From NCBI RefSeq assembly GCF_042675965.1, contig NZ_JBHTKJ010000013.1, positions 43,192-107,191 of the forward strand: 64,000 nucleotides of DNA. Direction: 5' to 3'. The translations under genes were made by a program, and so were the position numbers. Shown in pieces: positions 16,677 to 24,755 of this stretch. Source of the stretch: Virgibacillus_R byunsanensis. GTDB lineage: Bacteria > Bacillota > Bacilli > Bacillales > Amphibacillaceae. Numbering within the stretch: the stretch's first letter is position 1; every line of letters starts with the position of its first letter. The notes under the pieces are model-generated. The model ran no database searches. It had not been told where the DNA came from and was given only the letters and a program-made list of their open reading frames with translations.

Positions 16677-18261
16677 TCTCATATACAATTTCACCATCGA
16701 TAACAGTCATGGAAACTTCGACTTCATGTAAACGCTCTGGTTCAGTTTGAAATATATCTTCTTCCAAAATAGTAAAGTCTGCCTGATATCCTTCAGTTAA
16801 GACCCCACGGTTTGATTCCTGAGTAATGGCATATGCACTTCCTTTTGTGTACAAACTTACTGCTTCATATAACGAAAGCTTCTCATCAGGCATATACGTA
16901 TTATTGTCAAAAAATGATTTGCGCAGTACAGCTGCTTGAATTCCTAGTAGAGGGCTCACATCTTCAATAGGAGCATCAGATCCACCTGCACAGTGCACAC
17001 CATTATCTAACATTGTTTTCCACGCATAAGATAAATGCATTCTTTCATTACCTAAGCGTTCGATTGCCCATGGCAAATCAGAAGCTAAGAAAGATGGTTG
17101 AATATCGACAACAACTGGAAGCTCTTTTAACAGATTTAATGAGTTTTCATTAAGAATTTGTCCATGAATAATCCGATCACGAGCACCATTATTCAGCGGA
17201 TATTTACGAATTAATTGTGCAATTTCCTGTACAGCACGGTCACCGATAGCGTGTACAGCTATTGGTAAGTTGTGTTCTCTTGCCTTTTTAACAAGCTCCT
17301 CTAATGTTTCATCGTTGTGAATGGCAACACCCCTATTACCTGCATCATCATGGTAATCCTCTGTTAACCATGCTGTACGTCCACCCAATGCTCCGTCAGC
17401 AAAAATTTTCACTGCTCCCATTTCAACATACTCTGAACCGTCTAGATAACCTAGTTTTTCGTTAATCAAATCGTCCATAACTTCATGATGAACCAGCAAA
17501 TGAGCTTTGAATTTTTTATCTTTACCATTTATTGCATGTTGAAATGCTTGGTAAGTTTTACTAAACCCACCATAATAATTCAGGTCTTCTGTATGACCTC
17601 CAACTATACCTTTTGAAAGCAAATCATCTACTGAAATTTTAATAATTTGTTCCAGGTATTCCTGTGAAACTTTTGGCATAGCGTCCTTTATTAATTCTTG
17701 TGCAGTATCTAATAAGTAACCGGTTGTCTCACCCTTTTCATCATGTACGATAATACCACCTTGTGGATTAAGCGTTTGATCATTAATACCTGAGAGCTCC
17801 ATAGCTTTTGAATTAGCTAAAACAGCATGTCTACAAACACGTGTTAACATGATTGGATGTGTAGAAGTGATTTGATCCAATTCAGATTTATGTATGATAG
17901 TCGGATCATCCCATTGATTTTCGTTCCATCCTTCACCAACCAACCACTCTCCCTCAGATAAATTCGCAGTCCGATTCTGTAGTGCTTCCTTCACCTCATT
18001 AGGAGATTTCATTTGTGATAAGTCCAATCGCAAAATTTTCTCACCGTGACCAATGATGTGTAAGTGACTATCAATAAATCCAGGAAGCAGCGTTTTCCCT
18101 TGTAAATTGATTGTTTCTTCAATTTGGTTATAAAATTCATGATATAACTTTTCATACGTTCCTACTGCTCTTATACGTTTTCCTTCTGTGTAGATTGCCT
18201 CTACAGCATCGCCGTCATTTTCCATCGTATAAATGTTACCACCAAACCATAAATCCCCCAT
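16657..18261 (-). CDS. ytcJ: Amidohydrolase family protein YtcJ
   Basis: A protein of about 534 residues of the YtcJ-like amidohydrolase family (metal-dependent TIM-barrel hydrolases). The metal motif FIDSHLHIIGHG, the DGALGGRTAW region, AVHAIGDRAVQE, IIHGQ and the C-terminal GGSDAPIEDVSP are intact. The true substrate is unknown. The ATG at 18261 is preferred over the TTG at 18267. Its terminator overlaps the final codons. A single gene between nadK and sspA, as in B. subtilis. Confidence 0.92.
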   Translation of the reverse strand: MGDLWFGGNIYTMENDGDAVEAIYTEGKRIRAVGTYEKLYHEFYNQIEETINLQGKTLLPGFIDSHLHIIGHGEKILRLDLSQMKSPNEVKEALQNRTANLSEGEWLVGEGWNENQWDDPTIIHKSELDQITSTHPIMLTRVCRHAVLANSKAMELSGINDQTLNPQGGIIVHDEKGETTGYLLDTAQELIKDAMPKVSQEYLEQIIKISVDDLLSKGIVGGHTEDLNYYGGFSKTYQAFQHAINGKDKKFKAHLLVHHEVMDDLINEKLGYLDGSEYVEMGAVKIFADGALGGRTAWLTEDYHDDAGNRGVAIHNDETLEELVKKAREHNLPIAVHAIGDRAVQEIAQLIRKYPLNNGARDRIIHGQILNENSLNLLKELPVVVDIQPSFLASDLPWAIERLGNERMHLSYAWKTMLDNGVHCAGGSDAPIEDVSPLLGIQAAVLRKSFFDNNTYMPDEKLSLYEAVSLYTKGSAYAITQESNRGVLTEGYQADFTILEEDIFQTEPERLHEVEVSMTVIDGEIVYEKNSYHG

Positions 18262-18335
18262 ATGCAATTTCCTCTCTATAAAAGATGTATAACGTAACTT
18301 TACGTAAATTCCACTAAAACTTCAAGGAATTAAGA

Positions 18336-18361
18336 AGGGCTATCCTATTATGGATAGCCCT
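18336..18361 (-). terminator. Intrinsic terminator of sspA
   Basis: Stem agggctatcc / ggatagccct, 6-nt loop, downstream of the SASP gene. Confidence 0.85.
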
Positions 18362-18375
18362 AAGCCATTTATTAT

Positions 18376-18579
18376 TTATTGTTGCATACCGCCAAATTGT
18401 TGCTCAGCTGCTTGCACTAGACGTTTTGTGATTTCTCCACCAACTGAACCGTTAGAGCGAGAAGTTGAATCAGCACCAAGTTGTACACCAAATTCCTGAG
18501 CAATTTCAGTTTTCATTTGATCCAATGCTTGTTGAGCACCAGGTACTACTAGTTGGTTTGAACTATTGTTATTAGCCAT
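18376..18579 (-). CDS. sspA: Alpha/beta-type small acid-soluble spore protein
   Basis: A 67-residue SASP that saturates spore DNA and protects it from UV and heat. The conserved GPR cleavage region EIAQEFGVQLGADSTSRSNG and VGGEITKRLVQAAEQQ are present, with an N-terminal Asn-rich segment. Start ATG 18579 (MANNNS) is nine bases after the strong aaggaggtg; an in-frame ATG at 18585 is too close to it. This is firm evidence for an endospore former. Confidence 0.97.
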   Translation of the reverse strand: MANNNSSNQLVVPGAQQALDQMKTEIAQEFGVQLGADSTSRSNGSVGGEITKRLVQAAEQQFGGMQQ

Positions 18580-18605
18580 GTTCATTCACCTCCTTGGTAC
18601 TTTTA

Positions 18606-18634
18606 TAGTGTGTAGGATGGTGAGAATACATGCA
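18606..18634 (-). promoter_or_regulatory. Candidate SigG promoter of sspA
   Basis: On the minus strand TGCATG (18634-18629), 16 bases, CACACTA (18612-18606); compare the sigma-G consensus TGAATA and CATACTA. SASP genes are the classical sigma-G targets. The -35 match is only partial. Confidence 0.45.
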
Positions 18635-18699
18635 CATTATCAACTGGTAGTTCTTGTAATAAAAGCAAACTTTTATACGAATACAATTTTAGAAAACTT

Positions 18700-18834
18700 G
18701 GCATTCGTTAAAGGGAAGCTTAGTAAGCGAACTTTGCTTTCTTAGAGTCCCTTATGCTCTGGAGTGCAAGCCTTTATGGCGAATGGCCTAGTTGCACTTA
18801 TGCATATAAGAAAGTATTATACTTTCTTATATGC
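18700..18834. other. Cluster of hairpins between sspA and thiI
   Basis: Three inverted repeats: aaggga (18711)/tccctt (18748); agtgcaa (18763)/ttgcact (18792) with inner gcc/ggc; and the near-perfect catataagaaagt/actttcttatatg (18803-18834), which touches the thiI stop. ggcattcg (18700) can also pair with cgaatggcc (18780), crossing the second hairpin. No T-run follows, so a simple terminator does not explain it. Confidence 0.6.
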
Positions 18835-20036
18835 TAAAATAAGTCATCAAATTCTTCAGATGTCTTTCGATAAGCTGATAGCTCAACAACCTCAATCCCT
18901 TGTATTGCTTCCTCAATAAGTTCTGAGAAATCAGCTCGTGATTCGAAATAATTAACTTTGTCTTTTTTCGGCTTTGTTTTTGGAGATTTCGGAACAAAAA
19001 TGGTACAGCAATCCTCATATGGACGTATAGAAATGTCATATGTGTTAATATCCTTTGATATCTTTATAATATCTTCTTTATCCATCGCAATTAATGGCCT
19101 TAAAATTGGATAATTGGTTACTTCATTTATAACATTCATACTTTCCATTGTTTGGCTGGCAACTTGTCCAAGGCTTTCACCAGTAGTCATGGAAAGAATA
19201 GATTCATTTTTACATACCCCTTCACTAATTCGCAACATCATCCGTCTCATGATTGTCATAGCATATTCTTCTGGCATTTCACGAAAAATATGCTGTTGTA
19301 ACTTCGTAAATGGTACAACATGTACTTTTATTTTACTTCCATAATAGGTTAGTTTTTGTGCTAAGTCTAAAACTTTTTGTTTAGCCCGTTCACTAGTAAA
19401 TGGTGGTGAGTGAAAATGTATGGCTTCTAGTTGAACACCACGTTTCATTGCCAAATAACCTGCTACAGGACTATCAATACCACCAGATAATAATACCAAT
19501 GACTTGTCTGCAGTTCCCACTGGCAAACCACCAAGCCCTGGAACAACACTAGATGTTATATAGGTTGCTTCCGTTCTGATCTCAACTTTTATTTCCAGAT
19601 CTGGCTGATGTACATTAACTTTGTAATCCGTGGTATTGGTTAGTAAATGTCCACCTAATAATTGATTCATGTCTTGTGATCGTACTGGAAAATTTTTGTC
19701 TATACGTTTTACAGACACCTTAAAGGTTTTAGCATGATTATCGTTTTTTAACGCAAACAAGGTCGCATCTTTAATTTCCTCTACATCATTTTGTACTTTG
19801 ATCGCCAAGCTGATACTTTGAATTCCAAAAATATTTTTGCACGTATTCATGATCGGCTCAGGGTCTTGTCCATTTAATAAAACAAACATTCTTCCTTGTG
19901 TACGTTTAACTTTTACGTCAGGAAATGTTTGCAGTTTTTGTTGGACGTTTTCTTGTAATTTTAGAAAGAATTTTTTTCTGTTTTTTCCTTTTAATGCTAT
20001 TTCTCCATAACGTATTAATATGTGATCAAATTGCAT
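18834..20036 (-). CDS. thiI: tRNA 4-thiouridine synthase ThiI
   Basis: A 400-residue ThiI with an N-terminal ferredoxin-like and THUMP region (1-165), a PP-loop ATP pyrophosphatase motif SGGIDSPVAGY (about 185) and the C-terminal EDCCTIFVPKSPKTKP. It thiolates U8 of tRNA using sulfur from the neighbouring cysteine desulfurase. As usual in Firmicutes, it lacks the C-terminal rhodanese domain of E. coli ThiI. It starts 5 bp after the nifZ stop, so the pair is an operon. Confidence 0.96.
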   Translation of the reverse strand: MQFDHILIRYGEIALKGKNRKKFFLKLQENVQQKLQTFPDVKVKRTQGRMFVLLNGQDPEPIMNTCKNIFGIQSISLAIKVQNDVEEIKDATLFALKNDNHAKTFKVSVKRIDKNFPVRSQDMNQLLGGHLLTNTTDYKVNVHQPDLEIKVEIRTEATYITSSVVPGLGGLPVGTADKSLVLLSGGIDSPVAGYLAMKRGVQLEAIHFHSPPFTSERAKQKVLDLAQKLTYYGSKIKVHVVPFTKLQQHIFREMPEEYAMTIMRRMMLRISEGVCKNESILSMTTGESLGQVASQTMESMNVINEVTNYPILRPLIAMDKEDIIKISKDINTYDISIRPYEDCCTIFVPKSPKTKPKKDKVNYFESRADFSELIEEAIQGIEVVELSAYRKTSEEFDDLF

Positions 20037-20041
20037 GTTAT

Positions 20042-21181
20042 CTACTCCAGTACTTCTTTAAATTGTTTGATCGCCTTTTGCAAGGCTTGCAAAAACGTAT
20101 CTATTTCGTTTTTTGTCGTTTCATAAGAAATGCTAATTCGTAAAGCAGAAGCTGCCCTATCATTACTATACCCACAAGCAAGTAAAACCTTGCTCTCATC
20201 TAATTGTTTAGAAGAACATGCTGATTTAGTAGAAATAAAAATATCTTGTTCACCTAGCATATGGATAATAACTTCTGGCTTCATTCCTGGGACAGAAAAA
20301 TTAAGGATATGTGGTGCTGCTTTATTTGGTGTGTTTATTTCAACACCCTCCGTTAGTTCCAATTCATTTCGTAATTGTTGTTGTAAATTATATAAATTAG
20401 ATATATCTTTTCTTTCATGTTCCTTTATTAACCTTAATGCTTTTACAATCGTCACGGCACCAGCAAGGTTTTCCGTACCTGAACGAATTGATTGTTCCTG
20501 GTTGCCGCCATGAAACAACGGAAATAATATAGTCCGCTTCTTCACATATAATATACCTGTTCCTTTTAACCCATGAATTTTATGTCCAGAAATCGTACAT
20601 AAATCTATTCCAGAATCTTCAAGATCCAGCGGTACTTTCCCAATACCCTGTATATAGTCAACATGGAAGAAAAGTTTAGGGTACGCTTTTGCAATTTCTC
20701 CGATTTCCTTAATTGGTTGAATGGAACCAATTTCATTATTCACATGCATAATACTAATTAATATAGTGTCTTTTCGTATAGAATTCACTAAATCATTAAC
20801 TACTACTACACCATTTTCATCCACCGGCAAATAGGTTATCTCAAATCCTAATTTCTCCAAGCTTTTACATGCTTCTATAACGGATGGATGCTCCACTTGG
20901 GAAGTTATGATATGTTTACCACGTTGTTGATGTTCAAGAGCTATCCCCTTTATAGCAATATTATTACCTTCCGTTCCTCCAGAAGTAAATATAATCTCTT
21001 CTTTCTGTACTCCTAAAAGCTGGGCTGCTTGTTCTTTGGCTTTTAGTAAAAGTTGTTCTGCCTTAGCTCCAAATTGATGTACACTAGAAGGATTAGCAAA
21101 GAAGTCATTTGAAACCTGCTGGAAACTTTGTAATACAGCTGGATCTGGTTTGGTTGTAGCACTATTATCTAAATAAATCAT
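20042..21181 (-). CDS. nifZ: Cysteine desulfurase (NifZ-type)
   Basis: A 379-residue PLP enzyme of the NifS/IscS group. The PLP Lys is in SGHKIHGLKGTG, and the sulfur-accepting Cys is in the flexible loop TKSACSSKQ. It converts cysteine to alanine plus enzyme persulfide; coupling to thiI dedicates it to tRNA s4U synthesis, as for B. subtilis NifZ. The N-terminus MIYLDNSATTKPDPAVL is typical. First gene of nifZ-thiI. Confidence 0.94.
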   Translation of the reverse strand: MIYLDNSATTKPDPAVLQSFQQVSNDFFANPSSVHQFGAKAEQLLLKAKEQAAQLLGVQKEEIIFTSGGTEGNNIAIKGIALEHQQRGKHIITSQVEHPSVIEACKSLEKLGFEITYLPVDENGVVVVNDLVNSIRKDTILISIMHVNNEIGSIQPIKEIGEIAKAYPKLFFHVDYIQGIGKVPLDLEDSGIDLCTISGHKIHGLKGTGILYVKKRTILFPLFHGGNQEQSIRSGTENLAGAVTIVKALRLIKEHERKDISNLYNLQQQLRNELELTEGVEINTPNKAAPHILNFSVPGMKPEVIIHMLGEQDIFISTKSACSSKQLDESKVLLACGYSNDRAASALRISISYETTKNEIDTFLQALQKAIKQFKEVLE

Positions 21182-21311
21182 TATTTTAACTCCCTATTCA
21201 TATGATCAAATTCAAAACATTACTATCATAGAAAATAATCAAGACTGACTCAAGGAAAAAGGACTCATTGCACGTCCATTTTCAATAAGACAGCCTTTAT
21301 TTGTTAACCCA

Positions 21312-21608
21312 TTATTCATTGGTATTTAATGCGGCTAACAGTATATCGATGGAAATCGTATCTTTGTCTTCTGACACTAAATGTCCTAGGTTTATTGGTA
21401 CATCATCTGTTGATGTATTATCAGTATCAGCTGTCCCCTTATTAAAAATAACAACTGATTGTTTCTCCGTTGTATTTTTTTGTGACATCGAATGACTGTC
21501 AATAACTACAGTATTATCCTGTAAAAGTAATAAAGTAATAACTGCCACCCAAATACCAACCGTAACAATACCAAACACCAAGACTAGTTTATGCCTTAAA
21601 GCCTCCAT
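21312..21608 (-). CDS. Uncharacterised single-pass membrane protein coupled to ezrA
   Basis: A 98-residue protein: a short basic N-terminus (EALRHK), one hydrophobic helix (about 8-28, LVLVFGIVTVGIWVAVITLL) and an extracytoplasmic, Thr/Asp-rich tail with no cysteine. Its ATG (21608) directly follows the ezrA TAA (21609-21611), giving a TAAATG junction, with a weak agagg site inside ezrA, so translation is probably coupled. B. subtilis has no such gene here as far as I recall. Function unknown; the linkage suggests a cell-envelope role. Confidence 0.7.
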   Translation of the reverse strand: MEALRHKLVLVFGIVTVGIWVAVITLLLLQDNTVVIDSHSMSQKNTTEKQSVVIFNKGTADTDNTSTDDVPINLGHLVSEDKDTISIDILLAALNTNE

Positions 21609-23300
21609 TTAAACGAATACCTCTTGATTTTCTTCAATTCGTTTCAGTGCACCAGGCTCAATTTCTTCAATGGCTTTTGCAGCTTGTTCTAATGCGAGTT
21701 CATATTCATACGAACGAAATAAACGTTCTGACTCCGCTAATTTTGCAGCGAGCAGTGGGTATTGGCTACGATAACGGTTCGCATATTGAATGACTTGTTC
21801 TGTTAAAAATGCTTGATCAAGCATTACTTCTGATTTCTCACCAACATCGTTAACCACTGCTTTTGCTTCTGTTAAAGCCTGTTGTACTTCGGTAACATCT
21901 AATGGTTGCTTTTCCAATGCCTTTAGAACACGACGATTTTTTTCAATTGCTTCATCCATTATATTCCAAATATAACTTGGTACCCCTGGTATATTGCTTT
22001 TTTTCAATTTACGATTTACATGTTGAATATGTTCTCTCATATCGGATAATTTTTCTTTAGCTTCTAATTCATCTTTACGCAGATTCTGAATACTCTTTTT
22101 AAACTGTGCATGTGCTTGTTGTATTTCTTCTACTCGTTGAAACCCACTTTCTAATTCTTTGCGTAACTCAACATGCGAGGTTTCTTCATCATCCATCTGT
22201 GATGATATCTCATTAAGTTGGCTTTTTAGTTGACTAATTGTTTTTTCTAAGGTTAAATATCTTTCCATATCGCTATCTTCAAAGAAATATGTTTTCTTCA
22301 AATTTTCTACTTCAGTTTTCGTTTCATGGAAATTTCGATCAAGGTCATCTAATAAATGGCGATAGCTCGGAATTTTTGTTTCCATAAAACTTTTAGCAAT
22401 AGCTTCTTTCTCCAGAAGTTGATACATTTCTTTCATTCGTTCTTCTATTTCCGATGTAATTGTTTTAGCTTCCGAGACTATTCCTTTTTCTAAAGAATGC
22501 ACACAATCTAAGAGACGACGATGATAATTATGTATTTCTTTTTCAAAGCCCAGGTGCTCAACACGGTATCCGTCATCTTTCATCTCTCTCAATCCTGAAA
22601 GCAAATCGTCTAATTGAGCAGGTAATTCCTGTTTACACGCCTTATAGATAACAGGAAATTCATCTAATTGTTCTTGTAACTGTTCTAGGTTATATTTTAT
22701 ATCATCGACAATCTGATGAGCTTCATGATAATCGCCAGCCTTAACCAATTCATGATATTTACTCAGTTGTTCATCAATCTCATCGATTTCAACCTCAAAG
22801 CGAACTTCTGCTTTCCCATATTGATATCGATTTTGTGACAATTTTTTACGTAACGCTTTAATATTTGGTTGTATTTGTTCAATTTCTTTGCGACTTGTTT
22901 CTTCAGATTGAAGCAGCTCATCTAATTCCCCGAGCATTATTTCTATATCTTTTTCAATCGATTGAAGGATTTGTTCTACTTTTTTTGTCATTTTTCTTGC
23001 ATTTGAGAAACGGTACCGATCAGCAGACTCTTCAGCATCAAATAAGAATTCTTCTATATCTGGTAACTCCTTAGTTACAATATATTCCCAGCGTTCTTTC
23101 CATGATTCAAATTTTTCTTGAGTTTCACCAGACAAATTCAAATTTTTTATACGAGCAATTTGGGATGCAATATTTCGATTCATAATATCCATCTTCCAGC
23201 TTTCAAGCCGATCAACAATATCATATACCCGTTTCCGCATAATAAGCCCTAGAATAATTAATGCTATAATAATTAGTATGAGTCCAATAATATATGCCAT
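21609..23300 (-). CDS. ezrA: Septation ring formation regulator EzrA
   Basis: A 563-residue protein: an N-terminal membrane helix (YIIGLILIIIALIILGLIM) followed by about 530 residues of coiled-coil, spectrin-like repeats, the full EzrA architecture. EzrA binds FtsZ, prevents extra polar Z rings and links division to wall synthesis. Residues typical of the family such as the C-terminal RYRSQYPLLAAKL motif are intact. Position between the nifZ-thiI operon and refZ matches B. subtilis, although braB and hisJ are missing. Confidence 0.96.
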   Translation of the reverse strand: MAYIIGLILIIIALIILGLIMRKRVYDIVDRLESWKMDIMNRNIASQIARIKNLNLSGETQEKFESWKERWEYIVTKELPDIEEFLFDAEESADRYRFSNARKMTKKVEQILQSIEKDIEIMLGELDELLQSEETSRKEIEQIQPNIKALRKKLSQNRYQYGKAEVRFEVEIDEIDEQLSKYHELVKAGDYHEAHQIVDDIKYNLEQLQEQLDEFPVIYKACKQELPAQLDDLLSGLREMKDDGYRVEHLGFEKEIHNYHRRLLDCVHSLEKGIVSEAKTITSEIEERMKEMYQLLEKEAIAKSFMETKIPSYRHLLDDLDRNFHETKTEVENLKKTYFFEDSDMERYLTLEKTISQLKSQLNEISSQMDDEETSHVELRKELESGFQRVEEIQQAHAQFKKSIQNLRKDELEAKEKLSDMREHIQHVNRKLKKSNIPGVPSYIWNIMDEAIEKNRRVLKALEKQPLDVTEVQQALTEAKAVVNDVGEKSEVMLDQAFLTEQVIQYANRYRSQYPLLAAKLAESERLFRSYEYELALEQAAKAIEEIEPGALKRIEENQEVFV

Positions 23301-23484
23301 TTAAAGCCTCCTAACTATATTCCTGTAAGAGGATGCAGTCTCTTAGGGAACAGGTATAAAAAAACTTACATTCGAATTTTTAGTATATATGTACACTTAT
23401 GATACCATTTATAATGCAATTTTGGATAAAAAAAAGCAAATAAATTGCTAATTTGACAATTTTTTATCTATTTATATTTAAGTC

Positions 23485-24090
23485 TTACGTGTTAACCATG
23501 TAATCTAACCAATTGTTAATCGTTTTCACATACTTTTTAATGAATAAATTATGGGATTGTTCCCCTAACAAGTGGTTTTTCCATTCATTTTGTAAAACAT
23601 ACGGCGTGATTAACATTCCTTTTAATTGCATTAATAAAAATTGCCGATCTATATCACTTTTTTTATTCTGAGATAATACAGAGAAAAAAATATTACTTAT
23701 ATAATAATTCTCCTTTGCTAAATAAGTTACCGTCATTTCCCGAACAAAAATGGAATCGAGCGATAATTCCCGGTGAATAAAACAAGAGAATTGATGATTC
23801 ATTTGTTTGTACTGTATAATAGCTTCAATTAGCATTTTTAATTGGTCTAATGAAGACATATCTTCTGAATCTCGTAATATCTTTTCTATAGTTGTTAAGT
23901 ACACTTCATAATAATTTGTTACGGCATGTTCTAATAAACCTTGTTTATTTTTGAAGTAATAACTAATTAATGAAACGTTGACGGTAGCCTTCTCTGATAT
24001 ATCTCTGACAGATGTACCGTGAAATCCTTTTTGATAAAACAACGCAGAAGCAGCATCAATCACTTTCTGTTTAGACGGATTTGTTTTCAT
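23485..24090 (-). CDS. refZ: TetR-type regulator of chromosome positioning RefZ (YttP)
   Basis: A 201-residue TetR/AcrR regulator. The N-terminal HTH (KVIDAASALFYQKGFHGTSV) is followed by ISEKATVNVSLISYYFKNKQGLLEHAV. Length and position correspond to B. subtilis refZ, which binds palindromes near the origin and affects FtsZ placement at sporulation onset. A 25-bp inverted repeat lies in its promoter region. Synteny, not sequence motif, decides RefZ over a generic TetR regulator. Confidence 0.85.
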   Translation of the reverse strand: MKTNPSKQKVIDAASALFYQKGFHGTSVRDISEKATVNVSLISYYFKNKQGLLEHAVTNYYEVYLTTIEKILRDSEDMSSLDQLKMLIEAIIQYKQMNHQFSCFIHRELSLDSIFVREMTVTYLAKENYYISNIFFSVLSQNKKSDIDRQFLLMQLKGMLITPYVLQNEWKNHLLGEQSHNLFIKKYVKTINNWLDYMVNT

Positions 24091-24153
24091 TATTTATTCA
24101 ACTCCTTACATCTCATTTTACGACAAAGTAACTAGTAATCCTGCATTTTTTTA

Positions 24154-24178
24154 TCGACAAATATCGTACGTTTGTCGA
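24154..24178. promoter_or_regulatory. Palindromic operator in the refZ-msrC intergenic region
   Basis: Inverted repeat tcgacaaa (24154-24161) - 9 bp - tttgtcga (24171-24178), with a further half site cgacaaag at 24121. It lies between divergent refZ and msrC and is suited to TetR-dimer binding and autoregulation. Confidence 0.65.
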
Positions 24179-24205
24179 AATCCATTATTATAGAGGAGAA
24201 TATTT

Positions 24206-24691
24206 ATGTTTCAAACAAGTAATTATTCTGGTAACGAGATAGAGAACTATGAGTTATTATTAAAGCAAATAAAAGCCCTTAGTGAAGGGGAAACAGATCA
24301 CATTGCTTTACTATCTAACGCATCTGCACTGTTAAATCAATTTTTAGATGAAGTGAATTGGGTAGGCTTTTATTTATGGAAGAATGATGAATTAATTCTT
24401 GGTCCATTCCAAGGTTTACCAGCATGTATACGGATTGCATACGGTAAAGGGGTTTGTGGTACGGCAATTAAAGAAGGGAAAACAAAACGAATAGCTGATG
24501 TAATGAACTTCCCAGGCCATATTGCCTGTGATGCCGCAAGCAAATCAGAGATTGTAGTTCCTCTATTTTTAGGGGAGTCTATTTATGGAGTGCTTGATAT
24601 CGATAGCCCAATTAAGAATAGGTTCGATGAAACAGATCAGGTTTACATGGAAAGATTTGCCAAAATCCTTGAGGAATATCTTAGTAAGTAA
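24206..24691 (+). CDS. msrC: Free methionine-(R)-sulfoxide reductase (GAF domain, YtsP)
   Basis: A 161-residue single GAF-domain protein of the fRMsr family that repairs free Met-(R)-sulfoxide. The three conserved cysteines are present: FQGLPACIRIA, GKGVCGTAI and HIACDAAS (the last is the presumed catalytic one). Cytosolic. Divergent from refZ, with an intrinsic terminator. Known as ytsP in B. subtilis synteny. Confidence 0.93.
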   Translation: MFQTSNYSGNEIENYELLLKQIKALSEGETDHIALLSNASALLNQFLDEVNWVGFYLWKNDELILGPFQGLPACIRIAYGKGVCGTAIKEGKTKRIADVMNFPGHIACDAASKSEIVVPLFLGESIYGVLDIDSPIKNRFDETDQVYMERFAKILEEYLSK

Positions 24692-24699
24692 CTCTCAAT

Positions 24700-24742
24700 A
24701 CTTAATACCTGTTACTCGATTACAACAGGTATTAAGTTTTTT
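24700..24742 (+). terminator. Intrinsic terminator of msrC
   Basis: 14-bp stem acttaatacctgtt / aacaggtattaagt followed by tttttt. Confidence 0.9.
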
Positions 24743-24755
24743 ATTGGGATTAGGT

